DNA of 64,000 nt from positions 372,001-436,000 of the forward strand of contig JAIWNF010000029.1 in assembly GCA_025093555.1 (NCBI GenBank), written 5' to 3'. Under the pieces are notes generated by a model. That model was not told where the DNA came from and made no database searches. It was given only the letters and a program-made list of their open reading frames with translations. Source of the DNA: Circinella umbellata. Its lineage: Eukaryota; Mucoromycota; Mucoromycetes; Mucorales; Lichtheimiaceae. The first letter of the stretch is position 1. The number at the start of each line of letters is the position of its first letter. The position numbers and the translations under genes were made by a program. Below are positions 28,891 to 44,464 of this stretch, piece by piece.

Positions 28891-30934
28891 TTAGGTTGCT
28901 GTTGTAGTAATAGCACCATTCATCATTGTCTTATCTGCTGCTGTTGTTGTTGTGCAATTAGTGTTCATTGATGATGTTTTTTTATCTTGTACGGAACCGG
29001 TCCCGAATACAAATGCGTCTAATCTTTTAATAGTTGAAGGAGAAGAAGTTATCAAACCACTATTTGTTTTTGTTTTTTTTTTTTAAAAAAAAAGAACCAA
29101 ACAATATATTGAGGTTAATTATGATATATGTATACCTGCTAGAGAAACTAGCAATTAACTTTATATTTACCTATCATTAGATTGAATAATATTTTTAAGT
29201 ATATATTCATTTGTAATATTATTTAATTCAAAGAATTGCGGTTGGAAAGAAGTTCCTTGTTTTTGACGTTCTTTAGCATCTGATCTTTGTTTATCTTCTA
29301 ATAACATTTTTTCATTCGTTGCAGTATCTTGATCTTTTTGTTTTATTGCATCTGTCACTTTACTCCATAATCTATACGTATATAATATATAGTATTTAAT
29401 TATTTCATATGCTACATTAATATTAATTTATATAAACTTATTTACCTTCTGGATTCATGATTTTCTTGGTGCTGTTCTTGTTCTACAATCATAGGATGGA
29501 TACTTGATCTTTTTACATCAAATAATGATTGTTTCTTTGAAGAAGACTATATTTATTTGATATATACAACACATCATTAAGATCATCATTCTCATCATTA
29601 CTCAAAATGTTTTTTTAATCTATTCAGCTGATTTACATATAAACTCCCCCCCACACACGCACACGCACAAAGCCGACTACCCCGCATCTCTTGTTCATGA
29701 GATTACCTTTGGTGAATTAATAAATAATTCATTTGTCCAAGCTCCTGATATTTCTTTTAACACTTGACCTGTCTTTTCGTCTTTAATTTTACCAATGACA
29801 GTATTATATTGACCTGAAAAAAAGCCCTAAAGAAAGGAAAGATATATGAGTACCATAAAAAAAAAGCCCACCTTTTTCAATTATAAACGATTAATTATTA
29901 ACCTTAGTTTTAAAATGTAATTCACAGACAAATCCATTTTTAGGACATTTGATCGAACAACTATCACCAAGTTCCATCACCATTTTTCCAACTAAGTAAT
30001 ATTATTTATATCCATGTTAATAACTCGACCTTCCCATCAATCACTATGACTACTATAATTTGTGTACTCACATAAGATACCTCGTGCATAAACATTTGGC
30101 ATGGTAATAAAATATTGTTCGTCGTCCCAACCTTCCAAAGTAATTGTAGATGAACCTTCCATTAATGTTGCAGCACTGTTACCCAAAAATTTTGGCTTGG
30201 GTCTCAAGTTACCCTGAATCATGATACCATTTTCGGGACTTGCATAATGATAGGCACTTATAGGCGGATGATGAGATACTTGTTCAGCAATATAAATTCC
30301 TTCTGTTCCATTTGCATATTTCCATCGACTTCGGAACATTTCACCGAGAACAGGGTTGTAGGGTTTTTTAACCCCCTAAAAAAATAAATAAATAAATAAA
30401 TAATATTGGTTTAATAATAAGAAAATTGACGTAAAAAAAAATAGAAAATAAATCCCTGGATTTTTCACATGGAGTTTCCCTTCTTCAGAAATGAAAGATG
30501 ACATAAATATATAAATAAATATATTACGTACCTTGGGTTTAATATGCCAACCAGATAAAAAGAATCCAACAATCTTAATAAATCGTTCTAAAGGATCTGC
30601 AAGTGTTGTTGCTCTATAATAATATTAGTCAAATTATCATATATGTATTATCTATAATGCAAAAAAAAAAGACCTTAAAGTGTATATTTAAAACTTACTC
30701 TAATAATAATTCAGGATGGCTCATAAAATCTGTAATTCTTTCAAGCATACTACGTGGTTCAAGTACAAAAGTTGGTAAAGTAACGCGATGGAGGTCCGTG
30801 CCTTTTCCAAGTTGGGATATAATCCCCATTAAAATACTACGTGAATCATCCTCTAAAACTTCAGTACAATCTGGATCACCATCAGGTCCTCTTTCACTAC
30901 CATTCAATGTCGTTGTCTTATTCTTTCGAGTCAT
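28891..30934 (-). CDS. Oxysterol-binding protein-related protein (short, Kes1/Osh-type)
   Basis: Lipid transfer protein moving sterol or phosphoinositide between membranes. Eight exons: 30934-30699, 30613-30532, 30375-30072, 29991-29903, 29826-29707, 29546-29446, 29371-29171 and 29059-28891; 433 residues. The family fingerprint EQVSHHPPISAYH is at about residue 138. The N-terminal lid/strand region reads QLGKGTDLHRVTLPTFVLEP then RSMLERITDFMSHPELL; also GVKKPYNPVLGEMF and YARGILFGKMVMELGD. No PH domain, ankyrin repeats or FFAT motif precede it, so it is the short ORD-only type. The C-terminal ~60 residues are low-complexity Thr/Asn-rich. Start is the ATG opening the ORD exon; an untranslated 5' exon ending near 31076 is possible. 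Divergent from RPS5 (about 0.94 kb apart). Confidence 0.92.
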
Positions 30935-31873
30935 ATTCTTAATAAATGCTTTTGTTTTATTTTTATTTTTTATGTATAAAAAAGAAATATATTTCGTTTA
31001 AAAAATTAAAATAAAGGAGAAAAAGAAGAAGAAGAAAAAAAAAAGAAAAAAAAAGTTTAAATAATGGTTACCAATCGATCTTTCTTTCTCTCCCGATCAC
31101 AATTAACCTAAACAGATATGTATATACATTAAATACACATGCTAATGTTTTCTTTTATATGAGATCGGGCTGCATAAGTTTATGAATTATATATCATTTT
31201 TGCATAGATAGACATTCTAACCCCCCTTTTAGGTATCTTAAGTTCAATCAGAATCAATAAAAAGAAGGGCTCTTTTGTTTCTCCTGTCTGTTGTATATAA
31301 TATAAAAAATATAAAGATATTTTTTATTATCACTGATTTATAAGGTCTACTAGAAAGGGCTTCCGTGAAAAAAAAAGGGGAAGTAAATATAGTCATATAA
31401 ACAAAAAAATCATATCAGCTTATTATTAAAACAGATCAAAAACCCCCTTTTCGGTTGTTTTCTTCATTTTTTTTGGCTATATTAAATTAAAACACCGCAT
31501 CGATTCTGCTGGAAATGCCCAACTCATTAAGCGCTCCGTGCTACTTGGAAATCCTCCTCTTTAATTCATAAGGTAAAAAAATCGACTCCATCCAGCCATA
31601 GAGTGTATATATATACACATATACATATGAAATGGAAAAGGATAATTAATCCATCCATCCATGAATCCATCGATCCGTTACTAATCATAATACATCTTTT
31701 ATTTTTTATTATTCATTAAATTCAATATCATGTTATATACGTCGAAATTTATTTATCTTTTTCAACATCAACCAAAACTTTTGATAAATTAAACAATTAC
31801 GGAAATTCGCAATTTTATTACTATTTTTTTCAATTACTTGAACGTTATTATTATTACTACCTATTAGGCGAAA
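30935..31873. promoter_or_regulatory. Divergent intergenic region between ORP and RPS5
   Basis: 939 bp separate the start codons of two oppositely oriented genes, so promoters of both must lie here. It contains A/G-rich and T-rich tracts and no coding frame. No specific factor site is claimed. Confidence 0.5.
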
Positions 31874-32839
<966 letters not shown>

Positions 32840-33139
32840 GTTATTCGTTTTCTTACCCCATCTTGGGTTTGGATTTTTTTGCTTCATTTATGATTTAATA
32901 AACCAAACCAAAGTAAAACTAGTTGTTTGTTGTTGTATATGTTAATTTATTTTCATCATGATGACAATTTTATTTTCTTTTACATATACGTTATGTATAT
33001 ATTTCAACTGATGTGTTTGTGTGCGTGTGGGTGTGAAAGAGAGAAGAAATTATTTATATGTATACATCAAAGGGGATAGGGAATGCAAAATACATAATTT
33101 GATATACTAACTAAAGTGAACAAAATAATTTATTATTAT
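32840..33139. other. Convergent spacer RPS5/VIP1
   Basis: 300 bp containing both 3'UTRs, with a GTGTGTGCGTGTGGGTGTG run near 33015-33035. No gene seen. Confidence 0.7.
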
Positions 33140-36100
33140 TTATTGGTTATCTTCTTGAACATAATATAATTTACGTTCTTCAATTTGTTGTTCGATACTT
33201 TCAAGGTTAGGTAAGTTCAAATAGGAATTATGATAAGCCAATACTTCTTCAAGTGATAAATGTGGAATCAAATTGGTACGAGGAGCAACTTTAAGACAGT
33301 GTTCAGCATCTAAATGTATATCAAGAACATCCTTATAATGGGCACCGGAACTAAATCCTATCCTTAAAGAATATTCTTTACCATCACCACTATGTCTGTT
33401 ACGTTCATATAACTCGAATGTAATTTGGGTTAAAACTATATTTAATAACAAAGTTTTGTTAATCACTTGAAATATAAATGGGTTTATAATATATAAAGAT
33501 GCTTACAGTCCAATTCATGCAATGCGTTACGAGGTATTTTGGTAGGTACTCCAGATAAATAGACAAGATTTAATAATGCATGAACATGTGATTCTACGTA
33601 TAATCAATAATAATGAGGAAAAATTCATTTAACATTTTGATAATAATACTAATAATATATCACCATCACCATCACTATATTTACCTTTTGTAAAATAAAG
33701 ACGAGTCTTTGGACTCTCTGAATACTTGATATCTCTTAAATCACTCAGAATAGATTTGAGTAAAGGTAATCCAATCAATAAACCGATACTCTTCTTTTCT
33801 TCATCCGAGATACCATATTCTTGAGGTGCCACAAAATCAAACATAGTTCGAACATATTTATAAAGTTTACGTAGATCACTATTGCCACTATAAAATGCAG
33901 CACCCGTCGAGTCAGTGGAAGGGCGTCCACGTGATGAATTGCCATCCATTGATCCAGCATCAGATGATTCGGTTGTTGATTGAGGTGATGTATCTGGATC
34001 ACTGAAAATACCTTGTAAAAAGGGACGATTATGCAAAGCATCATATTTTAATGCATCATATAATTCTGGAATCCATGCTGGATCAGGAGCAGAATGTATT
34101 CTATTTCGAATATCTGCTTCATCACTTTCATCACCACTACCATGATCACAGAAATTTTTGAATTGTTTTTCCCATCGTTCTCTGAATAAGGCTGGACTTT
34201 CAAAACAACACCATCGTCGTTGAATTTGTTCTACATCTTTAATAGTCCAGTTATACCGCATGATTTGACGAAGTCGTGACATGATCAAACTGATTTCTTG
34301 CATAACAACATGAGGTTGTGGCATGTCTTTAGGCCACCCAACTTGTGCTAATTGAAGTTGTGAAATTTCATGACCTGGACGAATCAACGTTTTGAGTTGT
34401 CTTTTGACGGAATCACCTGGTTCTTTAGCTGCATTACTATCGTCTAATAAAGATTTACTTTCGGAAATAACACCTTCAATGGATTCAGGTTGACCAAGGA
34501 ATCTTCGAGCGAAAACGTCAGCTGTTATAATTTTGTTTTTTTTTTAAAAAAAAGTTAGATCCATAAGAAGATTGCTGGGGCGAAAAAAAAGTGTTTCCTT
34601 TCCATCGTTTCATATATAAAATAAAAATGTTATTTTTTTACCAGTTGCTCTAACACGTCGTTCAGAACTACTAAAGATCTTGACATCATCCATAATATTT
34701 GGATTTAAAATATTCATATCTTTGCGTAAATTTTCACCTAAATCTCTAGCTTGATGTAAACCAGCATGTGTAAACTAAAAACATAATGCATAAAACATTA
34801 AAAATTATATCATCACGATTATTAATGGAATAAAAAAAATTAAATCTTTCTTGGTTACTTTACCTCACCACCCCATTTTACATTGACTTGAACTTTTTTA
34901 ACATCTCCTGTATCCTTATCAAATTGAGGTTTGACTTGAACTTTGGTACCTGGTAAATCCCATTTTTTTTCAAGAATTTCTTTCAAAGAACGTAATTTAT
35001 CTGCATCAGGATGTTGCATTTCCAATGACTTATCTACAGCTTGAGCGACTAATGACAATTGATGTTTTTGGCGAAATACGACTTCTTGTGTACTACCATC
35101 CAAAAGATCAATAAAAGGTTGAGCTTGTGTTGAAATTTTAGATTTATCTTTGGGAGTACGATCTGCGTGACGGAAAACAGCAACAAAACCCTTAATACGC
35201 CAAGAATGTTCAGGAGCGATTTCTCGAGGAATCACAGTATCAACCATAGATGGGCGTCGTTGTACAGATCGATAAAATGCTTCACTTAATAATCGTGCAC
35301 ATTGATCATAGTAATAGTCACTACCTTTAACGAAACTCCAACCATTTACATCAATGACATAAGGTTTGCCACTGACACGTAATATATCTAATCCGCATAC
35401 AGTTTGACCAAAGGCTTTAGAGACTTTACGAGCAATTTCTTCTTCTTCTGATGAAAGTTCAGTACAATAGCGAATTTCTTTTCCGTCTGTATTTCGTTTA
35501 ACTAAACCATCAACAGTGGGTGATCTAATTGATATGATTAATTAATTTAGTATTTCAAATAACATTTTTCTTTGAACAAGTTACTACCAACATCGATTGG
35601 TTTGATAGGTTATATTATCTATTTAAATCCCCCTCCTCCTTCCTCTTTGCTTACTTTCTTGTTTCGGCATGAATAAAAGTTGGACCCACAGTATATAATT
35701 TAATATCTTCACTATTTTCAGTTTCCATCAATTGTTCATAAATCCAAGAACCTTCTTCTTTTGGTGATGAAAGTTCAGGATCAAATTCACTTGATTTGTT
35801 TCCAATCTATTCGATCAATTAAAACTCTTTTTTTAGTATCCTCTTTTTTTTTATGTATATAAACAATACCCCTGTTCCTTTACTTTCTAACACCCCCCCC
35901 CTTTTTTTTTTCTTCTTTCAGTAACTGCACTATGGCGGAAGGCTTTTTTTTATCACTATCATTAGTTTACCTTTCTAAATAATCGACGACCACCACCACC
36001 TTTTTCTTTGCTATAGTAAATATTTATATTATGATTTTCACCATCTGCAGGTTTTTCAATGAATGTTTTATTCATTGATTTTCCTTCCACTTCAATTTTA

Positions 36101-36928
36101 TCTTCTTCCACTTTAATTTCTTTGGTATTTCGTGCATATTTAGCGATAATACGATACAAATCCATGCCAGTACATTGTTCAAAAGCTTCTGCAGCTTCTG
36201 GATCGATTTTTGGACCTCCATCGCGTGTTATTACGAGACGTGGAGGTGTTGGAATACCCATGGCATCTAAAACGGCTAATACAATACGACGATCCCATAA
36301 TAATGATTGCATTACAACATTATTAACCAGAAAAGGTTTACGAAGTTTAACATATTGAATAGCTTTATCTAATGGAAATCCACCAGAAAAGAAGCAAATC
36401 AAAAAATCGCACCCAGGCCAATTCTCGACTTCTATTTAATTTTTATATATTTTTGAATTGATGTTAGTTAAATTGTATTTGATAAGCTTAAAAAAAAGCT
36501 GTCAAAAAATAATTATAATGAAACCACTTTTCGTTTCTCCCACTTTAAAAAAAAAGACAATCAAATTCTCCTATAAGTTATATTTTAACTTGCCTTCATC
36601 AAGAATGGTTTTATCACCAAATATAACAATACTATATTCACCATAACTAAGCAAACGATTAAGAATATGTCTCATAGGTTTGGATCGGGCTTTTTTATCT
36701 AAACAACATACTGCTACTACGTCTAATGAACAGTTTTTTTTTTTAAAAAAAAATAATAATAATAAGAGTGAGTCATTTATGTTCATTTGATTTGATTACA
36801 ATTAAAGATCTACAAATGAAGAAAGATAATACATTATGGAAGAGAACTAAAAAAAAAAAGAACAACTAACATTTGCCTCTTCGATCGCTAGGTGATGTTG
36901 GAGCAGGTGGGGAAGCAACAGCTGGCAT
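33140..36928 (-). CDS. VIP1: Inositol hexakisphosphate/diphosphoinositol-pentakisphosphate kinase (Vip1/PPIP5K)
   Basis: Bifunctional inositol pyrophosphate enzyme: an ATP-grasp kinase adding a 1-pyrophosphate to InsP6/InsP7 and a histidine-acid-phosphatase-like domain removing it. Nine exons: 36928-36871, 36722-36594, 36431-35971, 35806-35655, 35524-34864, 34774-34642, 34521-33685, 33593-33507 and 33435-33140; 937 residues. Kinase part: YVVAVCCLDKKARSKPM, ENWPGCDFLICFFSGGFPLD, PTPPRLVITRDG, FIEKPADGENHNINIYY, LFRKIGNKSSEFD and the DVNGWSFVKGSDYYY motif. The phosphatase part starts with RHADRTPKDK (about residue 385). The intron after exon 2 uses a GC donor (G|GCAAGT). The protein is shorter than yeast Vip1 because the disordered termini are reduced. 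First ATG in a short exon, MPAVASPPAPTSPS. Confidence 0.95.
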
Positions 36929-39900
36929 TAGAACAAAATAATAATGATAATAAAAAAGAAAAGAAAAGAGAAGGAAAGAGAAGGAAAGAAAAGAATGTAA
37001 AAGAAACAGGAAACCAAATATTTATTTTTGGATTGTTTGGAAAGCTTTTTGGTTTTGTTGTGTAATTTATACACTGTTCGCTTTTGCTGCCATTTAAATC
37101 ACTTCAACCGGTTTGGACCCCAAAATGCATGTACATTTTTAGGTCAATTTGTACTACTCCAGAAACGGAAGATCGGATTGAGACTAGTATGTGGTTGTAC
37201 TTGGTCGTGTGGGTTTCCTGTATTGGATTCTATTAATCCGTGTGATTGGATTAAGATCATGTTTTTTTTTATTTGATGTACAATGAGGATGGTAACACAA
37301 TTCTCAATTTTTAATACTTTGATGACACAGAAAAAAGACTCTCGCCTCCTTGATAACATACTATTTTATTTTCAGAATATATCTGTTTATCATATATGAG
37401 CCAAGATTATTATGCTTCATGAATATTATTACAGCATATATGATATATATATAGTCTACTTATATGATCGAAATAAACAACCTTTTTAATGAGATAAAGA
37501 CCAGACAAGTTGGACAAAATAATTTGTGTAACCTTTCAATACTATGTACACCGAAAGCTGTCAATTCAATTACTATATAATCCAAAAGTATGTAACAATT
37601 TATTAAATGTCAACAGAAATTAGTAAAAGCATATTAAAATAAATAAGTGCACTTGCTACCTTCATCAACCAATATACGTTTTTCTTCTTTTTTTTTATAA
37701 AAGAAAATATGATACTTCGTTCTGAAATCACTATGAATTTTAAATGTATGTATTCACGCCACTCTACTAGGTAAAAATTGAATTCAGGGCACTTTTTTTT
37801 TGTTTGTTCATCAATTTCCGATACTAAGTTACTTAATAATTCAGATAGATTTACTTATGGTCGAAAGAGTTTAATACTTAAATATCTCTGTAGTGTACTA
37901 TTAACTATAAAACAAAATTGTCTCAGACTTTTCGAACAACTTTAAGTTAGAAGTTAGTTGAAAGAGAAATATTATTATTATTTGCGTATATATAGAAGGA
38001 TAAAAGGCCACCGGTAAGTACATCTTCCGTTTAATAATATAAATACGTATTAAACTATAGAATAAAAGTAAAATATATAATTACGTATGAACGATGTTTC
38101 TTTTTTCTGGGAGCAGTAATTCGACCAGTCACATATGTATACTGTTACGAGCAATTAGATTTTTCCAAGTAGATATAAATCTTCCTATGATACGATTGAA
38201 AAGAAAACAAGAATTTTTTCATATTTTACAGTCAACCCCTGCTTTTGCACCTCCCGCTTGTGCAAATCTCACGGTTCTGCACCATTGGTTTTTGGAAATG
38301 TTAAAAATACTTGATAAAATCGCAACTTGCAACTTGCATCAAGGTTTTTGGGCGAGTTGCGCTAATCGGGAGTAAACCATACTTTATGAATCTTTATCCA
38401 AATATGGAAATACCCAAAATCCTTGCAAAGAATAATTGATGAGATGCTGTATTTTAATATATATCAAGTTTCGTTTGTTGCAAGTCTTCAGTTCTGCAAC
38501 AAAAAATTAGGAAATCTCAGGTGTGCCAATACCGGGGGTTGACTGTATTTTGCAGATATAACCAAAGATAAATGAAGAAAAGATTAGTGATAGCATATCA
38601 TAATACAGTAATAAATTACTTCCGTAAATATATTTCACGTGGAGTAAAATTAAGAGTTTGAAGATGATATGAAGTTGTTATTATTATTCAATACATATAG
38701 TAAGTATTTTTAAAGGAAGCTTGTTTTTTTTTAAGAAAAAAATCTGTCATACGTATCGTAACCAATCCATATGGCTAATCAACCTAGCTTTATTATAGCA
38801 AACGGAAATGACACAATATTTTAATACTATGTATTATGATATAATGTCATCTTTGTTTTCACTGTGTTGATGCAGTTATACTGTTGTTAGGGGTAGTAAA
38901 CCTTTTTTTTTTAAAGAAAACAGGCGTTTACGTAGCTCATTTTTTTCTTCTACGTATCTTGTATTTTTTTCATGAACACTTTCACAGTATACAGTAATCA
39001 ATAGCGAAAGAAGTAATTTAGTGAGTGTTTAGAGAATAAAGGGTTTTTGAATTTCTTTTTTTAGTTATTAGATAAACATTTACACACGTTAATATTTCAG
39101 TACTTCTTATGGTAATTATTTCATAGCACTAATTTCCACTCAAAAAGCAGCATCGATAAAACTCTTTCTGTCGTTTTCTTATTTGTACAAATGACTATTC
39201 TGCTGTTTCTTCTACTAGCAATGATAGAGCAAACGCTAATAAATAATACTCCAATAGCCCAATATTCATCCATAATATGTTTCTGTTTCAACTGATTATT
39301 TGCTGTTACCGTATTATTTATAAACTGGTTGAATATATATATTATTACTGGTCAAACAAATAGACAACATAGAAAAAATCACTAGCATTGAAACACAAAA
39401 GTACTTCACTTGATCATGCTTTTCTATACTACTACTGTATCATGATTATGTGGAAAATGACCCTTTTGCTGAGACAGAAGAATTACAAGTTCCTTGCTTT
39501 ACGTCCCGATATGCGCCTAAATTTGTTGATGCTTTAACCAAAACCTGTTCGAAGTAGTGGTGTTTACGACGTCTTGAGGTTTTCTCAGTAACATTGTCAT
39601 TGATAATTAGAATTGTCTTCAACAGACGAGTTTTTTTCTAGCTAATGTTGATATCATGTTCCCTTTAGAAATATAGTATAACTTGAGCGGTCCATCAGCA
39701 AAGCTGTAAATAATGTAAGCTATTGCTGTACCTAAGTTTCTTAAATTAGCATTTGATAAAATATAGTAAAAAAGGTTACTATGGTCACTACGGATTACAT
39801 AGTAACAGCCGGTTCTTGAATTCTATACTTAATTTTTGCTTGGAAATATAACTTGATTAGATAGAGGAGTCAGTCTTATAAGATAATCTAATAATCTCAG

Positions 39901-40056
39901 TATTAATAGTATTCTAAGTAATGCCTTCGTAAGACATAAGAAACATTTATAACCCCCTTTTACAAGTAGTCCATCTTTGTTTTGGGATATGTTCAAAGGG
40001 AAGAAAAAACTTGTTTTATTATTATTATATTATTACTATTTATAAATTATTTTACT
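36929..40056. other. 3.1-kb gene-poor region containing one MITE
   Basis: Upstream of VIP1 and 3' of SRP54. Apart from the MITE at 38229-38545, I see only AT-rich DNA and short spurious frames. Confidence 0.6.
38229..38545. mobile_element. pogo-like MITE (317 bp, TA-flanked)
   Basis: It begins CAGTCAACCCCTGCTTTTGC and ends, inverted, CAGTCAACCCCCGGTATTGG. It is flanked by TA (38227-38228 and 38546-38547). The first 11 bp of the inverted repeats are identical, followed by related GCAC-rich subterminal blocks. Non-coding; the reading frame overlapping its left end is accidental. The ends resemble pogo/Fot/Tigger termini and those at 59855-60033. Confidence 0.8.
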
Positions 40057-42352
<2,296 letters not shown>

Positions 42353-44464
42353 GGTTATTAAAAAGTTGTGCGTAGAAGAGGATAAGTCAAAGCAGCAGAC
42401 AAAATAAAAACCTCGTTTCGTCCTTACCACTTGTTTAAATTTCTGCGGACTTTCGATACCAAATGTTCTCATTTCTCTGCGGTAATATTGACTCATGAAA
42501 AATCGCAGCATAATTTTTTGATATATATATATATATATTATGGTAGTCTTTTATAAGTGATTTTTTCGATGAAGTAGCATGTACAAGATCAAACAGTTGC
42601 TTTTGAAGTCATTATTTAACATTATCGTCACACACAAAAATCACAGAATTAAACCATCTACTGAATATAATTTATTATTAAATACAAGCTTGAACGATGC
42701 TATCTTTTCTTATAGGTATCATTGCATTTTTGATACAAAATAAGGCTACATTGTCTACGTACTAACATGAATTAATTCAAAACTTATTAATTCAACGAGC
42801 AGGTTTGATAATAAGTCACGCTCCAAAAAAAAACATTTGAAATGATATATAATAGGTTGAATCGACAAAGTTCTTTAGTCAAATGTGATCATTGTTACTC
42901 CAAAATCTTACAAACTTTTCAAAAAAGTGAAATGAGTCATACACGTGAACTCGTCATCCAAAATATTGACAAAATTTTATTATCAAGCGACAGCGTTTCA
43001 ACGGATACATAGTGTTTTGATAATAAGTATCATTCCTGTTGTATGTACGGTACAAGCGGTACATTTTTACAATTCAGATCTACAACCATAAAATTAAGCG
43101 TAAATAGTTTATGAGAGCAAAATATTTCAGAGTGTTGTTGAATATTTTGAGACAGATACATAAACTCAACCAATGCGAATGATAGATGCCTCTTTTGTCA
43201 AAGATCAGCAAATACATATTATCTAACATGCACACAACCTTCTTCTAGTATAGCTTTTTCTCCCATAATAACTTACCTTATTTAAATGGGGTATGTGCTA
43301 TTTTAATGCTTACCTATAATCACCGACCATTGTACAGATAGTCTCTGACGGTTAATAAACCTACTACGTAGTGCAACTAAAATTACATTAACCATTGATG
43401 TCATTCTTTTCTTTTTATTGAGGTATAAGATGTGATCAATGAATTTCAAATTTGACACAATAATCAGGTAGATAAAACTAGAAGGCAATTCTACATTAAT
43501 AAATACGTAATACTTTAAACAGAGCCGAGATACGATTCTAACAATTAATCACTTTATTACGTATTGTCTATATTAGCATTAAGTTTGAGCGGTGTTACTA
43601 CGTCGAGGAAGTTCATTTTGTGCGCGCCCTTGTAATCCATAGATCATATCTGTGTGTGATGTACTGCAATTGTGTCCCAATCAAGGCTCGTTTATTTTGA
43701 TACATGGTGTTTCAGTAAATTCATTCGAAAAGCTCGCATTGTATATCTGCTGTTTAGAGGTGCTTGCTACGTTACAGTAGGCCCCGTTAATTTCATGGGA
43801 GCCGTGTTTTTTCAAGTGAAATTTAGATTTCTTATGTGCCTAGCCATATATTTTTTATGTGATTTTCCACAAAAGATTTTAAACGGAATCCCCGCTTCTA
43901 TAATTTGGTGGGGTTTTTTATATGTGATCTGGTATTTTTGCATTTTTTGCATAAAAAGCACTTGATCCTTTTTTTTTTTTGTATAGATTATTCACTATAT
44001 GTTTTGTATAAAAAATCACTTTGTCATTTTTTCTGTATAGATTCTCGCTATGGGTTTTGCATAGAAGATATCACGAATACCATTATTTATAACTACTCAA
44101 CAATAACTCAGCCTTTTTTTATTGGTATTTTGATTTATATGATGTGATAGACATATGCTATACAAAGGTACCTCTTCACATCTGAAATAAAAGTTAAAAA
44201 AAAAATGTATAAAAAACCGACTGTTTTCCCTTGTGCTGACTGTTTTTCTTCTCAAATCAAAATCAATACGGGTACGTAAGCAATATGCTATTATTTCCTA
44301 ATACTTTATTTCATTATTATAACATCAAATCATACGTATACGTAGTGTACAAGTTTTTATTAATTGATAAACAACAATGATTATCAATTTCTAGTCAACT
44401 AATAAATTTATTTATTACTTGAAATCATTTGAATATTTTTTTTACAATATACACGAGAAGTATG
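42353..44464. other. Intergenic region with tandem repeat
   Basis: SRP54 promoter side and 3' side of the FUSC-like gene. No gene recognised. A diverged ~57-bp tandem repeat lies at 43943-44074, and a solitary CAGTAGGCCCCG sequence preceded by TA is at about 43776. Confidence 0.55.
43943..44074. repeat. Diverged ~57-bp tandem repeat
   Basis: Two and a part copies of a unit with TTTTGCATAAAAA, CACTT, a T-run, GTATAGATT and CTAT. Copy 1 starts about 43943, copy 2 about 44001, and a third begins about 44054 (GTTTTGCATAGAAGATATCAC). Function unknown. Confidence 0.55.

Noticed and set aside
38094..38375. 93-codon plus-strand frame
   Set aside because: It spans the left end of the MITE and its flank; no homology and explained by the insertion.
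42353..42511. In-frame N-terminal extension of SRP54 (MSQYYRREMRTFG...)
   Set aside because: SRP54 proteins start at MVLADLG; the upstream codons look like leader sequence and contain a possible donor site without a matching acceptor.
43774..43800. TA-CAGTAGGCCCCGTTAAT as the left end of another MITE
   Set aside because: No inverted partner ending in ACTG-TA was found downstream; one end alone is not enough.
43672..44147. Hydrophobic frames of 80-97 codons
   Set aside because: Composition follows T-rich tandem repeats; no introns, start context or homology to support genes.
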